Positions 51,525 to 59,714 of a stretch of DNA of 64,000 nucleotides are shown piece by piece. Both the position numbers and the translations under genes were made by a program. Positions within the stretch are counted from its first letter, which is position 1, and the number at the start of each line of letters is the position of its first letter. Source of the DNA: CAYVZU01 sp964455935 (lineage in GTDB: Bacteria; Fibrobacterota; CAYVZU01); NCBI GenBank assembly GCA_964455935.1, contig CAYVZU010000007.1:1-64000 (forward strand), given 5' to 3'. A model generated the notes under the pieces. The model saw nothing but the letters and a program-made list of their open reading frames with translations. It was not told the origin of the DNA and made no database searches.

Positions 51525-52340
51525 ATGCATAAAAAACAAGCCACGCTTCTATTCTCAGCCATTGTGTGCTGCTTCGGCGGCGTTTTTGCCTTGCCCACGC
51601 ATGAATACTCGGCCCATTCTTTTGGGGTCGAATATTACGGCCTTGTTCGGGGCCAGGCCATTACCGAACAAGACGTCAACTCCTCCTCGCAATTCCACGG
51701 GCTTTCCGTGTCTGCCGCGCCATTTTCGTTTCTTATCTGCGAGGCGGGGTTTGGTGTCGAGGACTTCAATGTCGAGGAGTATCGGCAAACCGAGTTCGAA
51801 GGCGGATTTGGGCCTGCGCCGTTTGGCGGCATTGCGCTGGTCACCCCGGTCTTCATCGACCACGTCCAGGTCGCGGGCGGGCTCGATGCGTCGTACCTGC
51901 ACAGCAGCGACAAACGAAGCACTCTCTACAGCGGGGCGCTCCTAAATCCTTTTCTTGGTCTTTCACTAAAAATTGGACGGTACTTTGGTCTCCAGGGCGG
52001 GGTCAAGGGCCACATCATTGCCGGCAATATGTCCAATACCCGCACCAATGTCGACTACGGGTCTTTCTCGAACAGGAATGTCGTTCGCGGTTATGTCGAA
52101 GCCCTATTCAAATCACCGCTGGAGGGAGGCTACATTTCTCTCTACGCCAATGGCAGCCCCAGCGCGGACGTATTTTGGGATAATGGTCCAGTGGAATCGA
52201 CATTCGGGATCACTCTTGGAGTGATTGTGAAAGGTGATAAGAAAAGCGATACCATCAAGAAGAAGAGCGACGAGCTTTTTCCGGCCATGCAGGACATGTA
52301 TGACCGCTCCGAGGACATGAAAAAGAAAATTGAGGACTGA
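51525..52340 (+). CDS. Probable outer-membrane beta-barrel protein, unknown function
   Basis: 271 residues. Signal peptide (KQATLLFSAIVCCFGGVFA), then repeated amphipathic strand-like segments (HSFGVEYYGLVRGQAI, QVAGGLDASYLHS, FGLQGGVKGHIIAG, GGYISLYANGSPS) and a charged C-terminal helix (KKKSDELFPAMQDMYDRSEDMKKK). No named family. Its start is six bases after the stop of the lipoprotein gene, which suggests the pair works together. A hairpin follows it. Confidence 0.65.
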   Translation: MHKKQATLLFSAIVCCFGGVFALPTHEYSAHSFGVEYYGLVRGQAITEQDVNSSSQFHGLSVSAAPFSFLICEAGFGVEDFNVEEYRQTEFEGGFGPAPFGGIALVTPVFIDHVQVAGGLDASYLHSSDKRSTLYSGALLNPFLGLSLKIGRYFGLQGGVKGHIIAGNMSNTRTNVDYGSFSNRNVVRGYVEALFKSPLEGGYISLYANGSPSADVFWDNGPVESTFGITLGVIVKGDKKSDTIKKKSDELFPAMQDMYDRSEDMKKKIED

Positions 52341-52358
52341 CAAAGGCGGACGAAGAGA

Positions 52359-52410
52359 CTGGATTACGGGATCTTCCGGCGATTTGCAGAACATGAGATC
52401 CGTCATCCAG
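52359..52410. repeat. Inverted repeat between the barrel gene and pilC
   Basis: CTGGATTACGGGATCT (52359-52374) pairs, with two bulges, with AGATCCGTCATCCAG (52396-52410). It lies in the 102-base spacer before pilC and may be a transcription end or a repeat relic. Confidence 0.55.
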
Positions 52411-52442
52411 TTATCCTGCCCACTTTCCTAGGCTTTTCACCT

Positions 52443-53687
52443 ATGCCAAGATACAGTTATAAAGCACGCGATCCCCGAGACCGGGTTGTCACCGGCATCA
52501 TTGAAGGCATAAGCTCGGACGAAGCCCTTGACCGGCTTGCGCAAAAAGAGCTTACACCCATTATATTCGAAGAACTTCGCTTTGACGGCACCATCAAGGG
52601 CCAGACATTCATGGACAAGCTCAACGAGAGTTTGTTGCGAATGCAGACCCGGGTCTCCTATAAGGATGTGGTGTTCTTCACCCGTCAGCTTGCCACGATG
52701 GTCGCGGGCGGCGTCTCGATTGCGCGGGCACTTACGCGGCTGGCGGAAAACGAAAAGCCTGTCTTTAAAAAAATTCTGCTTTCGGTAGGCGAGGACATAT
52801 CTGCCGGCTATACCTTCGCCGATGCCATTGCCAAACACCCTGGCGCCTTTAACTCCATGTACATTGCAGTGGCCCATTCCGGCGAAATCGCGGGTGCCTT
52901 GGACCGGGTTCTGGACGAGCTGGCGACTTATATGGAAAGCATGGAAGCCATGCGCGCCAAGGTGAAGGGCGCCATGCGCTATCCCAGTTTTGTCCTGGGC
53001 TTTGTTACGTTGCTGGTCATTGGCATCATGTGGAAGCTGGTGCCCATTTTTTCGAATATGTATGCGGGTATGGGCGCCCAACTTCCCATGCCCACGCAGA
53101 TACTGGTAACGATCTCCGATTTAATCGTGCATAACATCCTGATCGTGCTTTTCCTTGGTATCGCGGCCGTGGTTGGGCTAAAAGTGGCCATTGCCAAAGA
53201 TGACCGGGTGAAACTGCTGATCCATAAGCTGCTGCTTGGGATCCCGGTCTTTGGTCTTATTCTTAAAAAGAACATTTGGGCTCTTTTCTCCAGGACCATG
53301 GCCCTGCTTCTTGAGTGCGGCATCCCCATTTTACAAGCCACGGAAATCGCTGGTGCTGTAGTGGGGAACCTTGTTTACTCGAACAGCCTTCAGGACGTTT
53401 ATAATAATCTTCGAAAAGGCGATATGCTTAGCACGGCCCTGGATAAGACCAAGATCTTCCCGGTCCTGGTTTCCCAGCTTGTGTCGACCGGCGAGGAAAG
53501 CGGCAAGGTTGACGCCTTGTTGCGCAAGGCAGCCGAGTTCTACGAGCGCGAGATCAGGGTAACGGTGGACTCCCTAGCCTCGATCATCGAGCCGTTTCTG
53601 ATCATTCTCCTGGGCGGTATTGTAGGATCGATCCTGATCGCCCTCTATTTGCCCATTTTCAATGTTGGAAAGCTCATGGGCGGCTAA
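52443..53687 (+). CDS. pilC: Type IV pilus inner-membrane platform protein PilC
   Basis: 414 residues. Platform through which PilB and PilT act to add or remove pilins. Two GspF cytoplasmic domains (VVFFTRQLATMVAGGVSIARALTRLA; NIWALFSRTMALLLECGIPILQATEIAG) each follow the family pattern, with three hydrophobic segments (FVLGFVTLLVIGIMWKL, ILIVLFLGIAAVVGLKVAI, PFLIILLGGIVGSILIALYLPIF). First gene of the pilus locus on the plus strand; no strong ribosome binding site is visible. Confidence 0.92.
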   Translation: MPRYSYKARDPRDRVVTGIIEGISSDEALDRLAQKELTPIIFEELRFDGTIKGQTFMDKLNESLLRMQTRVSYKDVVFFTRQLATMVAGGVSIARALTRLAENEKPVFKKILLSVGEDISAGYTFADAIAKHPGAFNSMYIAVAHSGEIAGALDRVLDELATYMESMEAMRAKVKGAMRYPSFVLGFVTLLVIGIMWKLVPIFSNMYAGMGAQLPMPTQILVTISDLIVHNILIVLFLGIAAVVGLKVAIAKDDRVKLLIHKLLLGIPVFGLILKKNIWALFSRTMALLLECGIPILQATEIAGAVVGNLVYSNSLQDVYNNLRKGDMLSTALDKTKIFPVLVSQLVSTGEESGKVDALLRKAAEFYEREIRVTVDSLASIIEPFLIILLGGIVGSILIALYLPIFNVGKLMGG

Positions 53688-53879
53688 GTACAGCCGCTGG
53701 CGCCCGGTATTTACAAAACAGACATTTGTATATAGATTATAAAATAGTAGATTTGTTTTCGCCTGTTCAAAGCATGGGATTTACCCGCTTTTTCGAAAGG
53801 AGGAGGTGGGCACATCATTTAGGGCTTAACGTGTTCGCCGATTTTGCACAAGAATCACCCAAACGGGGGAGGAATGTTT
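53688..53879 (+). promoter_or_regulatory. Spacer before the tandem pilins, candidate promoter
   Basis: An AT-rich stretch at 53709-53752 has TTTACA (53710-53715) and TAGATT (53733-53738) 17 bases apart as weak -35/-10 candidates. A GGAGGAGG run follows at about 53799-53806 that does not precede any CDS. Separate transcription of the pilin genes is plausible; the exact start is unknown. Confidence 0.3.
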
Positions 53880-54260
53880 ATGCGTAAAGGACAGAAGGGT
53901 TTTACACTGGTTGAAGTGATCGTTGTGGCCGTGATTGTGGCGGCCTTGGCTGCTGTGGCTATTGGTGTGTATCTGAACTATGTAAATACTTCCAGAACCA
54001 ATGCTGCGGCGAATGCCGGCAGTGCTGTCGCTTCATTCTGCGGTGCCTGCATTAACTCTGCTGGCACGCTGAGCGGAACTGGGTTGCCTGGTACCGTCAC
54101 AGGGACCATCACATGTACTGCGCCTTCCACTGGAAACACGACAATTGTAATTCCTGCAAACATTACAACCACTATTAGTGCCGCAGCTGCAACAGGCACG
54201 GTTACAACCAAGCACGCGAACAGCCCTGCAGCAGAAGCCGTTCAGACATTTATCTATTAG
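53880..54260 (+). CDS. Type IV pilin, tandem copy 1
   Basis: 126 residues. Class III signal peptide MRKGQKG cut before FTLVEVIVVAVIVAALAAVAIGVYLNYV, the N-terminal helix that packs the fibre, with Glu5 present. The rest is short (about 95 residues) and Thr/Ser/Ala-rich with three Cys (SFCGAC and TITC). The start is the second of two in-frame ATGs (53874, 53880): GGGAGGA abuts the first and is six bases before the second. It is about 70 percent identical by eye to the next gene. Probably one of two major subunits. Confidence 0.88.
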   Translation: MRKGQKGFTLVEVIVVAVIVAALAAVAIGVYLNYVNTSRTNAAANAGSAVASFCGACINSAGTLSGTGLPGTVTGTITCTAPSTGNTTIVIPANITTTISAAAATGTVTTKHANSPAAEAVQTFIY

Positions 54261-54304
54261 TGGTCTTTGGCTGTTACTTGGCCGCTATTTTGAAGGGAAT
54301 GAGA

Positions 54305-54682
54305 ATGAAGCCGCGCAATCCGGGGTTCACGCTAGTGGAGGTAATTGTTGTGGCGGTAATCGTTGCTGCTTTGGCAGCAGTGGCCATTGGTATCTATGTA
54401 AATTACGTGGCTACCGCAAGAACAAATGCAGCCTCGAATGCCGGTGGTGCTATTGCCAGTTTCTGTGGCGCATGTGTTAATTCGGCGGGTACTTTGTCTG
54501 GAACGGGTCTTCCGGGTACAGTAACTGGTACCATCACCTGTACTGCACCATCCGGAAACACCACAATCAATGCGCCTACGGACATAGCGATTACTGTTAG
54601 CAATGCAAGCGCGTCGGGCACAGTAACTGCGAAACATGTGAATAGTCCAGCGGCTGATCCAGTGAAGTCTTTTTCGTACTAA
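54305..54682 (+). CDS. Type IV pilin, tandem copy 2
   Basis: 125 residues, clearly paralogous to the preceding gene: leader MKPRNPG, then FTLVEVIVVAVIVAALAAVAIGIYVNYV, and the block FCGACVNSAGTLSGTGLPGTVTGTITC shared almost exactly. The same double-ATG arrangement is present (54299 and 54305), with GAAGGGA six bases before the second. The C-terminal halves diverge most. A GC-rich hairpin follows. The pair may be co-assembled or be alternative fibre subunits. Confidence 0.88.
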   Translation: MKPRNPGFTLVEVIVVAVIVAALAAVAIGIYVNYVATARTNAASNAGGAIASFCGACVNSAGTLSGTGLPGTVTGTITCTAPSGNTTINAPTDIAITVSNASASGTVTAKHVNSPAADPVKSFSY

Positions 54683-54686
54683 AAAC

Positions 54687-54727
54687 CGGGGGCCTTTCTC
54701 TGTCGAAGGGCCCCGGTCTTTTGGGGT
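54687..54727 (+). terminator. Hairpin terminator or attenuator after the pilin pair
   Basis: ACCGGGGGCCTT and AAGGGCCCCGGT pair with one mismatch around a nine-base loop, followed by CTTTT. Position between abundant pilins and minor pilins fits partial termination that lowers expression of the downstream genes. Confidence 0.7.
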
Positions 54728-54734
54728 TGGTTTT

Positions 54735-55115
54735 ATGAAAAACTCAAGAAAAGGTTTTACGCTTATCGAAGCAATTGTTGTAGTTGTCCTTATGGGCATC
54801 TTGGCCGCGATTGCCATTCCCGCATACAACTCCTATGTGACAGGAGCCCGGGCAGATAAGGCAAAGTCCAATTGCGAATTGATTGCGGCGGCCATAGCGC
54901 ATCAGCATAGCCGCGGTATCGATCTGACCGCAAGTAACTGGACAACGCTGGGAATAACCAATCCGTCGGATACCGATTGGACCTATGCGTTTCCAGCATT
55001 GCTAGCGAGCGCTACTTTGGGTACCGGCTATTTTATTACCGTGAAGAAGGGCACCGTTGATAAATTCAAGCTGTATCCCAAACTGTCGGGATCAGCCAGA
55101 TGGGTCAGTCTATAA
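54735..55115 (+). CDS. Type IV pilin-like protein (minor pilin or pseudopilin)
   Basis: 126 residues. Leader MKNSRKG, then FTLIEAIVVVVLMGILAAIAIPAYNSYV with Glu5 and the ILAAIAIPAY motif of classical type IVa pilins. A globular part follows with IELI(A)AAIAHQHSRGIDL. It has no close similarity to the two preceding pilins. It is the third prepilin in the array; the next gene starts 92 bases after its stop. Confidence 0.85.
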   Translation: MKNSRKGFTLIEAIVVVVLMGILAAIAIPAYNSYVTGARADKAKSNCELIAAAIAHQHSRGIDLTASNWTTLGITNPSDTDWTYAFPALLASATLGTGYFITVKKGTVDKFKLYPKLSGSARWVSL

Positions 55116-55207
55116 TTGGCACTGTCGAAGTCTGGGAAAGAAAAGACTCCGCCTATGGAGTAAAGCGCTTAATGGGTAAGAGCTTGAGAGTCGATCCGAG
55201 GTGGCGC

Positions 55208-55657
55208 ATGTTGAGAGGAATAGCTATTAACAACCATGGCGCAAGCATTCTGGAGTCCCTGATTGCGGGTGTGCTTCTGGCCGTCGCGGTCTGCGTTATT
55301 TTTGCCGTGGTGGGCCAGGGGTCGGAAATCACGCACGAAACCATGCTTCGGCGAAGGGCGTACCAGGAGCTGGAACGGATTCTCGAAAACCCGGCCTATT
55401 CGTACAAGTCCTATACCTCTTTGGCGCCATGCGCAGAAAGAGAAATCGGTACGGTTGTGCTGGACAACCAGGGCAGTTCACCGCTGAACGGGACTATGTA
55501 TATTCAAATTGATTCCGTATCGTGCACTTCCACAATTGGCGCGGAAGCCAGGACTTTTCCTGCGAAGATTGTACGGGCAAGGATCGCATACCAGGAGGAC
55601 GGAGAAGCGCGTAGTGAAACATTGCAGACGGCCATTACCTTTGTGGACGCAAATTGA
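55208..55657 (+). CDS. Minor pilin, PilV-like
   Basis: 149 residues. The leader MLRGIAINNHG ends before ASILESLIAGVLLAVAVCVIFAVVG, which keeps Glu5; the globular part contains two Cys and a TMYIQIDSVSC segment. GAGGTGG lies three to seven bases before the ATG at 55208, which I prefer to the in-frame starts at 55100 and 55172. This is the N-terminal pattern of PilV/GspI minor pilins that prime fibre assembly. Confidence 0.72.
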   Translation: MLRGIAINNHGASILESLIAGVLLAVAVCVIFAVVGQGSEITHETMLRRRAYQELERILENPAYSYKSYTSLAPCAEREIGTVVLDNQGSSPLNGTMYIQIDSVSCTSTIGAEARTFPAKIVRARIAYQEDGEARSETLQTAITFVDAN

Positions 55658-55680
55658 TGGAAGAAAGCTACCTATCCGGC

Positions 55681-55755
55681 ACGCCCCCTAAATCCCCCGT
55701 AGGGGGGACTTCCTTAGGCACCTTCACCCTGCGGGGGAAGGATGGGATGGGGGCG
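55681..55755. repeat. GC-rich CCCCCTAAATCCCCC-type repeat within the minor-pilin array
   Basis: Inverted pairs CCCCC(GTA)GGGGG and CACCCTGCGGGGGAAGG lie between two minor-pilin genes and are open in the frame of the second, falsely lengthening its ORF. This repeat type is unlike the flanking coding sequence. Confidence 0.65.
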
Positions 55756-55800
55756 TTATGGGATCTGTGCGGTTATAAAGAAAGCAAGAAGGCGCGCACA

Positions 55801-56433
55801 ATGCGAAATCAGAAAGGTTTTTCCCTTGTTGAAGCGGTGGTGGCCAGTGCCATTGCGGTTACAATGGGCATTGTCGCCTTGACCTTCATATCCTATAGCG
55901 GAAAAGCGACCCGGCGGGTGGATGCCGAGCGCCAGATTCAGCACGCCGGGTCGGTGATTGGTGAAATGATTCAGCGGGAGCTGCGTGAGACCAGGTATGT
56001 GACCCAGGTCGATTCCACGAAACCGCCAGTTTCCACTGTGTCCGGCCTAAAAGCCATTAAGCTTTTTAAAGACAATGGCGATACCGTGCGTTACTATGTA
56101 ACCGCCGGCGGCTATTTTGTGAGAAAAGTGGGCTTGGGCGGCGCCCGTGATTCGGTTTTTGCCTATCAATGCAGAATACGGTCCACGAGCAGTTTCACAG
56201 TCCATGAAAGCGGCACAACGGTCAGCTTCGATATACGTCCATACAAAACCGTAATGGGCATTACTTACTCCTACGCGCCCGTATTGGGAACGGCCCGGTG
56301 CAGGAATTGGTATCAGCAAACGGTGCAAGCACCGGCGGACCTGGGGCCTTTGGCGGGCTTGGTGCCCGATTATACCAACCCCGTTGTTGTCCGCGCAATG
56401 GGCGGCGGGGGGGACGTGGCGAGGACTTGGTGA
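55801..56433 (+). CDS. Minor pilin, PilW-like
   Basis: 210 residues. Leader MRNQKG, then FSLVEAVVASAIAVTMGIVALTFISYSGKATRRVDAERQIQHAGSVIGEMIQREL, the helix and the DxxxQ pattern of PilW/GspJ minor pilins. The globular part has a single pair of Cys. I prefer 55801 (AAGAAGG upstream) because the ORF before it runs through a GC-rich repeat. Neighbours are other minor pilins and a PilX-like gene. Confidence 0.8.
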   Translation: MRNQKGFSLVEAVVASAIAVTMGIVALTFISYSGKATRRVDAERQIQHAGSVIGEMIQRELRETRYVTQVDSTKPPVSTVSGLKAIKLFKDNGDTVRYYVTAGGYFVRKVGLGGARDSVFAYQCRIRSTSSFTVHESGTTVSFDIRPYKTVMGITYSYAPVLGTARCRNWYQQTVQAPADLGPLAGLVPDYTNPVVVRAMGGGGDVARTW

Positions 56434-56464
56434 AGTGGCGTAACACAGGAAAAGGCGTGATCCT

Positions 56465-58021
56465 ATGAAGAAAAAATGGTATTTCCTAGGCCAATTCGGC
56501 AGTACCTTCATAACGGCCCTCGCCTTTGCAGCGATCTTCTCCATAATCGGCATTGGCACACTGCGCCTTGTGAGCCGGGGCGGCGAATTGCACCGGTTCG
56601 ATGTGGATGTTGTAAAGAGCTATTGGGTCAATGATGGCGCCATTCGATTGGCCCTGCGCTATCTCTCCAAGCGTAACGAATACCCACTGCCAAGCTTGAA
56701 TGGCAACATCACTTCATCGATCACCGGCGTTTCGAGTCTAAACGGGTATTCATTCCCCGCTGTCGCGGTCTCAAGTTCGATTAACTCCAACAACATTCGG
56801 CAATACACGTTTTCCTGCACGACCGATCTTTCGTCGGGCCTGGCCAATTTCACCCAATACTCGAATGTGACGGTTACGTCGCTGAACAAATACGCCTGTC
56901 TTATGGACCAATCCCCGACCACATGGTGGAAGGAATCAGTGATCCAGGGCAACTTCCATGTAAATGGCGAAGTGATGATCCACCCCGGAATGTCAACCGG
57001 TCGCAAGGTGACAGGCGCCATGACAACCGGCACGGGTGATGCCATGGCTTACCTGGATGCGCCCTACAACCGGGGAATTGAGTTCGACGGAACCAGATTG
57101 GCCGATTATGGCGGAACCACAAATGCCGAGCACACCACTTGGATGAGGGAACGGTTGCCCGAATACTCGAATGGTACAAACATTGTGGTCGAAAACACGA
57201 GTGTCCTGAAATATTTCACCCCCCCTGCAGTCCCGGGCAACCCTGTCCCGCCACAAACGAATTGCAGGTACCTGCCGGAACTGGCCACGCAGACCTGCAC
57301 CCAGTGGACAGCCGGCGAATGTACTCAATGGAAGAATGACATGTACCAAATTGTATTAAGAGACAACATAGTTGACGTCAACATTGGGGTGGCGGGGCAA
57401 TGGAGGGAGTTTAGGGAATACAACTTAAACACACCCGGTGATGTTCCCAACAACATTATTTTGGCACATGCCACGACTTTTGTTCACGGCCAGCTAGATG
57501 GTCGGTTGACCATTGCTAACCATTCGAGTCATATTTTCATTGATAACGACATCACTTACAGAAACAAGGACGTAAACGATCCCAACAATGACGATTGCCT
57601 GGCCCTAATGGCCGGCGTAAGCTGGAGCAAGCACATGGAAATGGACATAAACATCTACTCCGAGTTTGCCTCCGGCGCGAACCCCAATTATATCAGAGAC
57701 AGTGGCTTGGTTGTAATGGCCAACATCTATGCAAACCGGGTCTGGGACCTTACCCCAACCTGGGGCTATACGGGAGTGAAGGACCTTCATTTCTATGGCA
57801 GCGTTGTGACAAGGAGGGAGCCTGGTACAATGGCATACGATTCTGCAAGTGCGCGATATAAGGGTCTGCGTCCGAATTACCACCAGGACAACCGTTTCGT
57901 CAACAATCTCATTTCGCCGCCCTTTGCCCCAAATGCAAAGGCCGAGGACCCTGAAATGTCCGGCCAGAACATGTATCTGCTCAACAGTGGGCAATGGGCC
58001 AACCGCATTATCGCCAACTAA
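56465..58021 (+). CDS. Large PilX/GspK-like pilus component, prepilin-like N-terminus without Glu5
   Basis: 518 residues. After the short basic leader MKKKWYFLGQFG comes a long hydrophobic segment (STFITALAFAAIFSIIGIGTLRLV) like a pilin helix, but the fifth position is not Glu. The large rest has Ser/Thr-rich beta structure and a pair of Cys blocks (NCRYLPELATQTCTQWTAGECTQW). Its place at the end of the minor-pilin array is where PilX or GspK (both lacking Glu5 or oversized) are found. It could cap the tip; a DUF4900-type family is possible but was not confirmed. Confidence 0.65.
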   Translation: MKKKWYFLGQFGSTFITALAFAAIFSIIGIGTLRLVSRGGELHRFDVDVVKSYWVNDGAIRLALRYLSKRNEYPLPSLNGNITSSITGVSSLNGYSFPAVAVSSSINSNNIRQYTFSCTTDLSSGLANFTQYSNVTVTSLNKYACLMDQSPTTWWKESVIQGNFHVNGEVMIHPGMSTGRKVTGAMTTGTGDAMAYLDAPYNRGIEFDGTRLADYGGTTNAEHTTWMRERLPEYSNGTNIVVENTSVLKYFTPPAVPGNPVPPQTNCRYLPELATQTCTQWTAGECTQWKNDMYQIVLRDNIVDVNIGVAGQWREFREYNLNTPGDVPNNIILAHATTFVHGQLDGRLTIANHSSHIFIDNDITYRNKDVNDPNNDDCLALMAGVSWSKHMEMDINIYSEFASGANPNYIRDSGLVVMANIYANRVWDLTPTWGYTGVKDLHFYGSVVTRREPGTMAYDSASARYKGLRPNYHQDNRFVNNLISPPFAPNAKAEDPEMSGQNMYLLNSGQWANRIIAN

Positions 58022-58187
58022 AAAGAGGGGCTAACCTGGGACCGGTTCCAGTCAGGACTCGATTCCGGCATTTCTTCAGGCCCAACCCCCATTCCCCGAC
58101 CCCTTGGCCTCCTTCTTTCCTGCTTTCACCCCTCCCCATAACTAATTATATTATCTCTGTAAGAACTTAGGAGTTGCGCAGGAATTC
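58022..58187. other. Spacer between minor-pilin array and pilM
   Basis: 166 bases with pyrimidine-rich low-complexity sequence and an AT-rich stretch TAATTATATTATC at 58144-58156 that could be a -10 region for the pilM operon. AGGA is at 58179-58182. Confidence 0.5.
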
Positions 58188-59135
58188 ATGGCAAAAAAGA
58201 CCAGCGCCATAATTGGGATTGAATACGACCACCTGGGGATTCGGGCGGCCAGGCTTGGGTGCAAAAAAGTGGGTCCCGATACCGCTTTTCTTCTGGAAGG
58301 TCTGGAAGAGAAACGAGGCGAGTTTGTCAAAGAAGATGAACTGGTCAAAGCGCTTCGCGAATTGCGCGAGAGCTTCTACGACAGCGGATGCACCGTCTCC
58401 ACATGCGTAAGCGGAAAACAGGTGTTCGCGGCCGAGGTTCCGTTTCGCTCCCTGCCCGACGCTGAAATGAGAACCGCGCTGAAATTCGAACTCCGCAAGA
58501 ACGTGCCGTTCGAATTGGGCGGCTCGACCCTTGAATATCAGGTCATGGGAAAAGTGGAAAAAGACGACCGCGTGCGCGCCTTGGTCGCGGCGTCGGCCAA
58601 TGCCCTGTTGACCAAGCACCTTCAGGTGATGGAAAGGGCCGATCTCGAACCCGATGTGGTGGATGTTCTGCCAACCGCCGTAGCCAATGCCTTCTGGGCT
58701 TTGCAGGGCAAAGAGCCTCGGCCCGAGGGCGCCGCGATTGTCGCCCATATGGGCCCCGCGGTTTGCACCCTTGTCCTTGATGGCGCCGATTGCCCGTTTT
58801 TTCACCGTGCAATTTACTTTGCGTCCAGCGAAATTTTTGGCGAAGGCAAAAACATTGCGCCCGACGAAAAAGCCCGCAAGGTCGAGGCCCTGGGCGAGGA
58901 AATTGTCCGGTCCATGAGTTTCTACCAGCAGAGCTTTGGCGTTTCCGGGTTCTCGGGAATGCACGTGCTGGGCGAGAACGCCGATGCGCCCGAGTTGCTG
59001 GCCATGATTCAGCGCCGGACGCGCTTTACCGTACCATCGACCGACCTGGCCAAGAAATGCGGAATCGAAAAACCCCTGCCCAAAGGGAAGTTCGATTTGG
59101 CCATTTCGCTGGCCATGAGAACCGATACCGAGTAG
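58188..59135 (+). CDS. pilM: Type IV pilus assembly protein PilM
   Basis: 315 residues. Cytoplasmic actin-like (FtsA-type) protein that binds the N-terminus of PilN and begins the alignment complex. The opening IIGIEYDHLGIRAARLGCK is the phosphate-1-type motif, EMRTALKFELRKNVPFEL is typical of PilM, and the second half contains VAHMGPAVCTLVL. The order pilM-N-O-P-Q that follows is the canonical one. AGGA is five bases before the ATG. Confidence 0.88.
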   Translation: MAKKTSAIIGIEYDHLGIRAARLGCKKVGPDTAFLLEGLEEKRGEFVKEDELVKALRELRESFYDSGCTVSTCVSGKQVFAAEVPFRSLPDAEMRTALKFELRKNVPFELGGSTLEYQVMGKVEKDDRVRALVAASANALLTKHLQVMERADLEPDVVDVLPTAVANAFWALQGKEPRPEGAAIVAHMGPAVCTLVLDGADCPFFHRAIYFASSEIFGEGKNIAPDEKARKVEALGEEIVRSMSFYQQSFGVSGFSGMHVLGENADAPELLAMIQRRTRFTVPSTDLAKKCGIEKPLPKGKFDLAISLAMRTDTE

Positions 59136-59142
59136 GTGCCGC

Positions 59143-59712
59143 ATGAAATACCGGATCAACCTGGTGCGCGAATTGCGCATCCAGGAAAAACTTGCGGAAG
59201 CCAAGAAACTGCGGGTTTACACCCTGACCGGCTTTTCGTTGGGAATCCTTGCGCTTTCAGTCGCTTACCTTGTCATCAACATCATTCTCATGCAGATGGT
59301 CATTGGCCGGGAAGAAGAGAAGCTGGCGCAGATCGAGGCCCAGTACCGTCGATACCAGGCAACCAAGATGATCGTGAACAAGGCCGATATCGAGCTGCTC
59401 GACCAACTCCAAAACGGCCGCATTTTCTGGACCAAGAAACTGGCGTCCATGGCCCAGCACCTTCCGGCCAATTTCTGGATCACAAAATTCGGCTTCGACG
59501 GCGTGAACTACGACGCCAGCGGCTACGGATACATTTCTCCCAACCAGGAGCAGTTGGTTGTGGTGGACCGCTATCTGAATGCATTGCGGGCCGACAGCAG
59601 CTATAGCGATGTCTTCCCCGCCACGTATTTCCGGTCCACGCAGCGCCAGGATGACAGCGACAGGCTTCGCGTCAGCTTCGATTTTGTCTCGAACAAGAAA
59701 TCGGGGATGTAG
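59143..59712 (+). CDS. pilN: Type IV pilus assembly protein PilN
   Basis: 189 residues: the N-terminal INLVRELRIQEK binds PilM, then one membrane segment (LTGFSLGILALSVAYLVINIILM), a coiled-coil-like part (EEEKLAQIEAQYRRYQATK) and a periplasmic domain. Seven bases after pilM; AGGTG before the ATG. Confidence 0.85.
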   Translation: MKYRINLVRELRIQEKLAEAKKLRVYTLTGFSLGILALSVAYLVINIILMQMVIGREEEKLAQIEAQYRRYQATKMIVNKADIELLDQLQNGRIFWTKKLASMAQHLPANFWITKFGFDGVNYDASGYGYISPNQEQLVVVDRYLNALRADSSYSDVFPATYFRSTQRQDDSDRLRVSFDFVSNKKSGM

Positions 59713-59714
59713 TT

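Noticed and set aside
53688..53879. Cyclic-di-GMP riboswitch or sigma-54 promoter before the pilins
   Set aside because: Neither the GEMM conserved blocks nor a TGGCAC-N5-TTGC pattern could be found.
53799..53880. Small gene before the pilins suggested by a GGAGGAGG run
   Set aside because: No start codon with a protein-like reading frame follows at a usable distance; the pilin reading from 53844 adds only residues before the class III leader.
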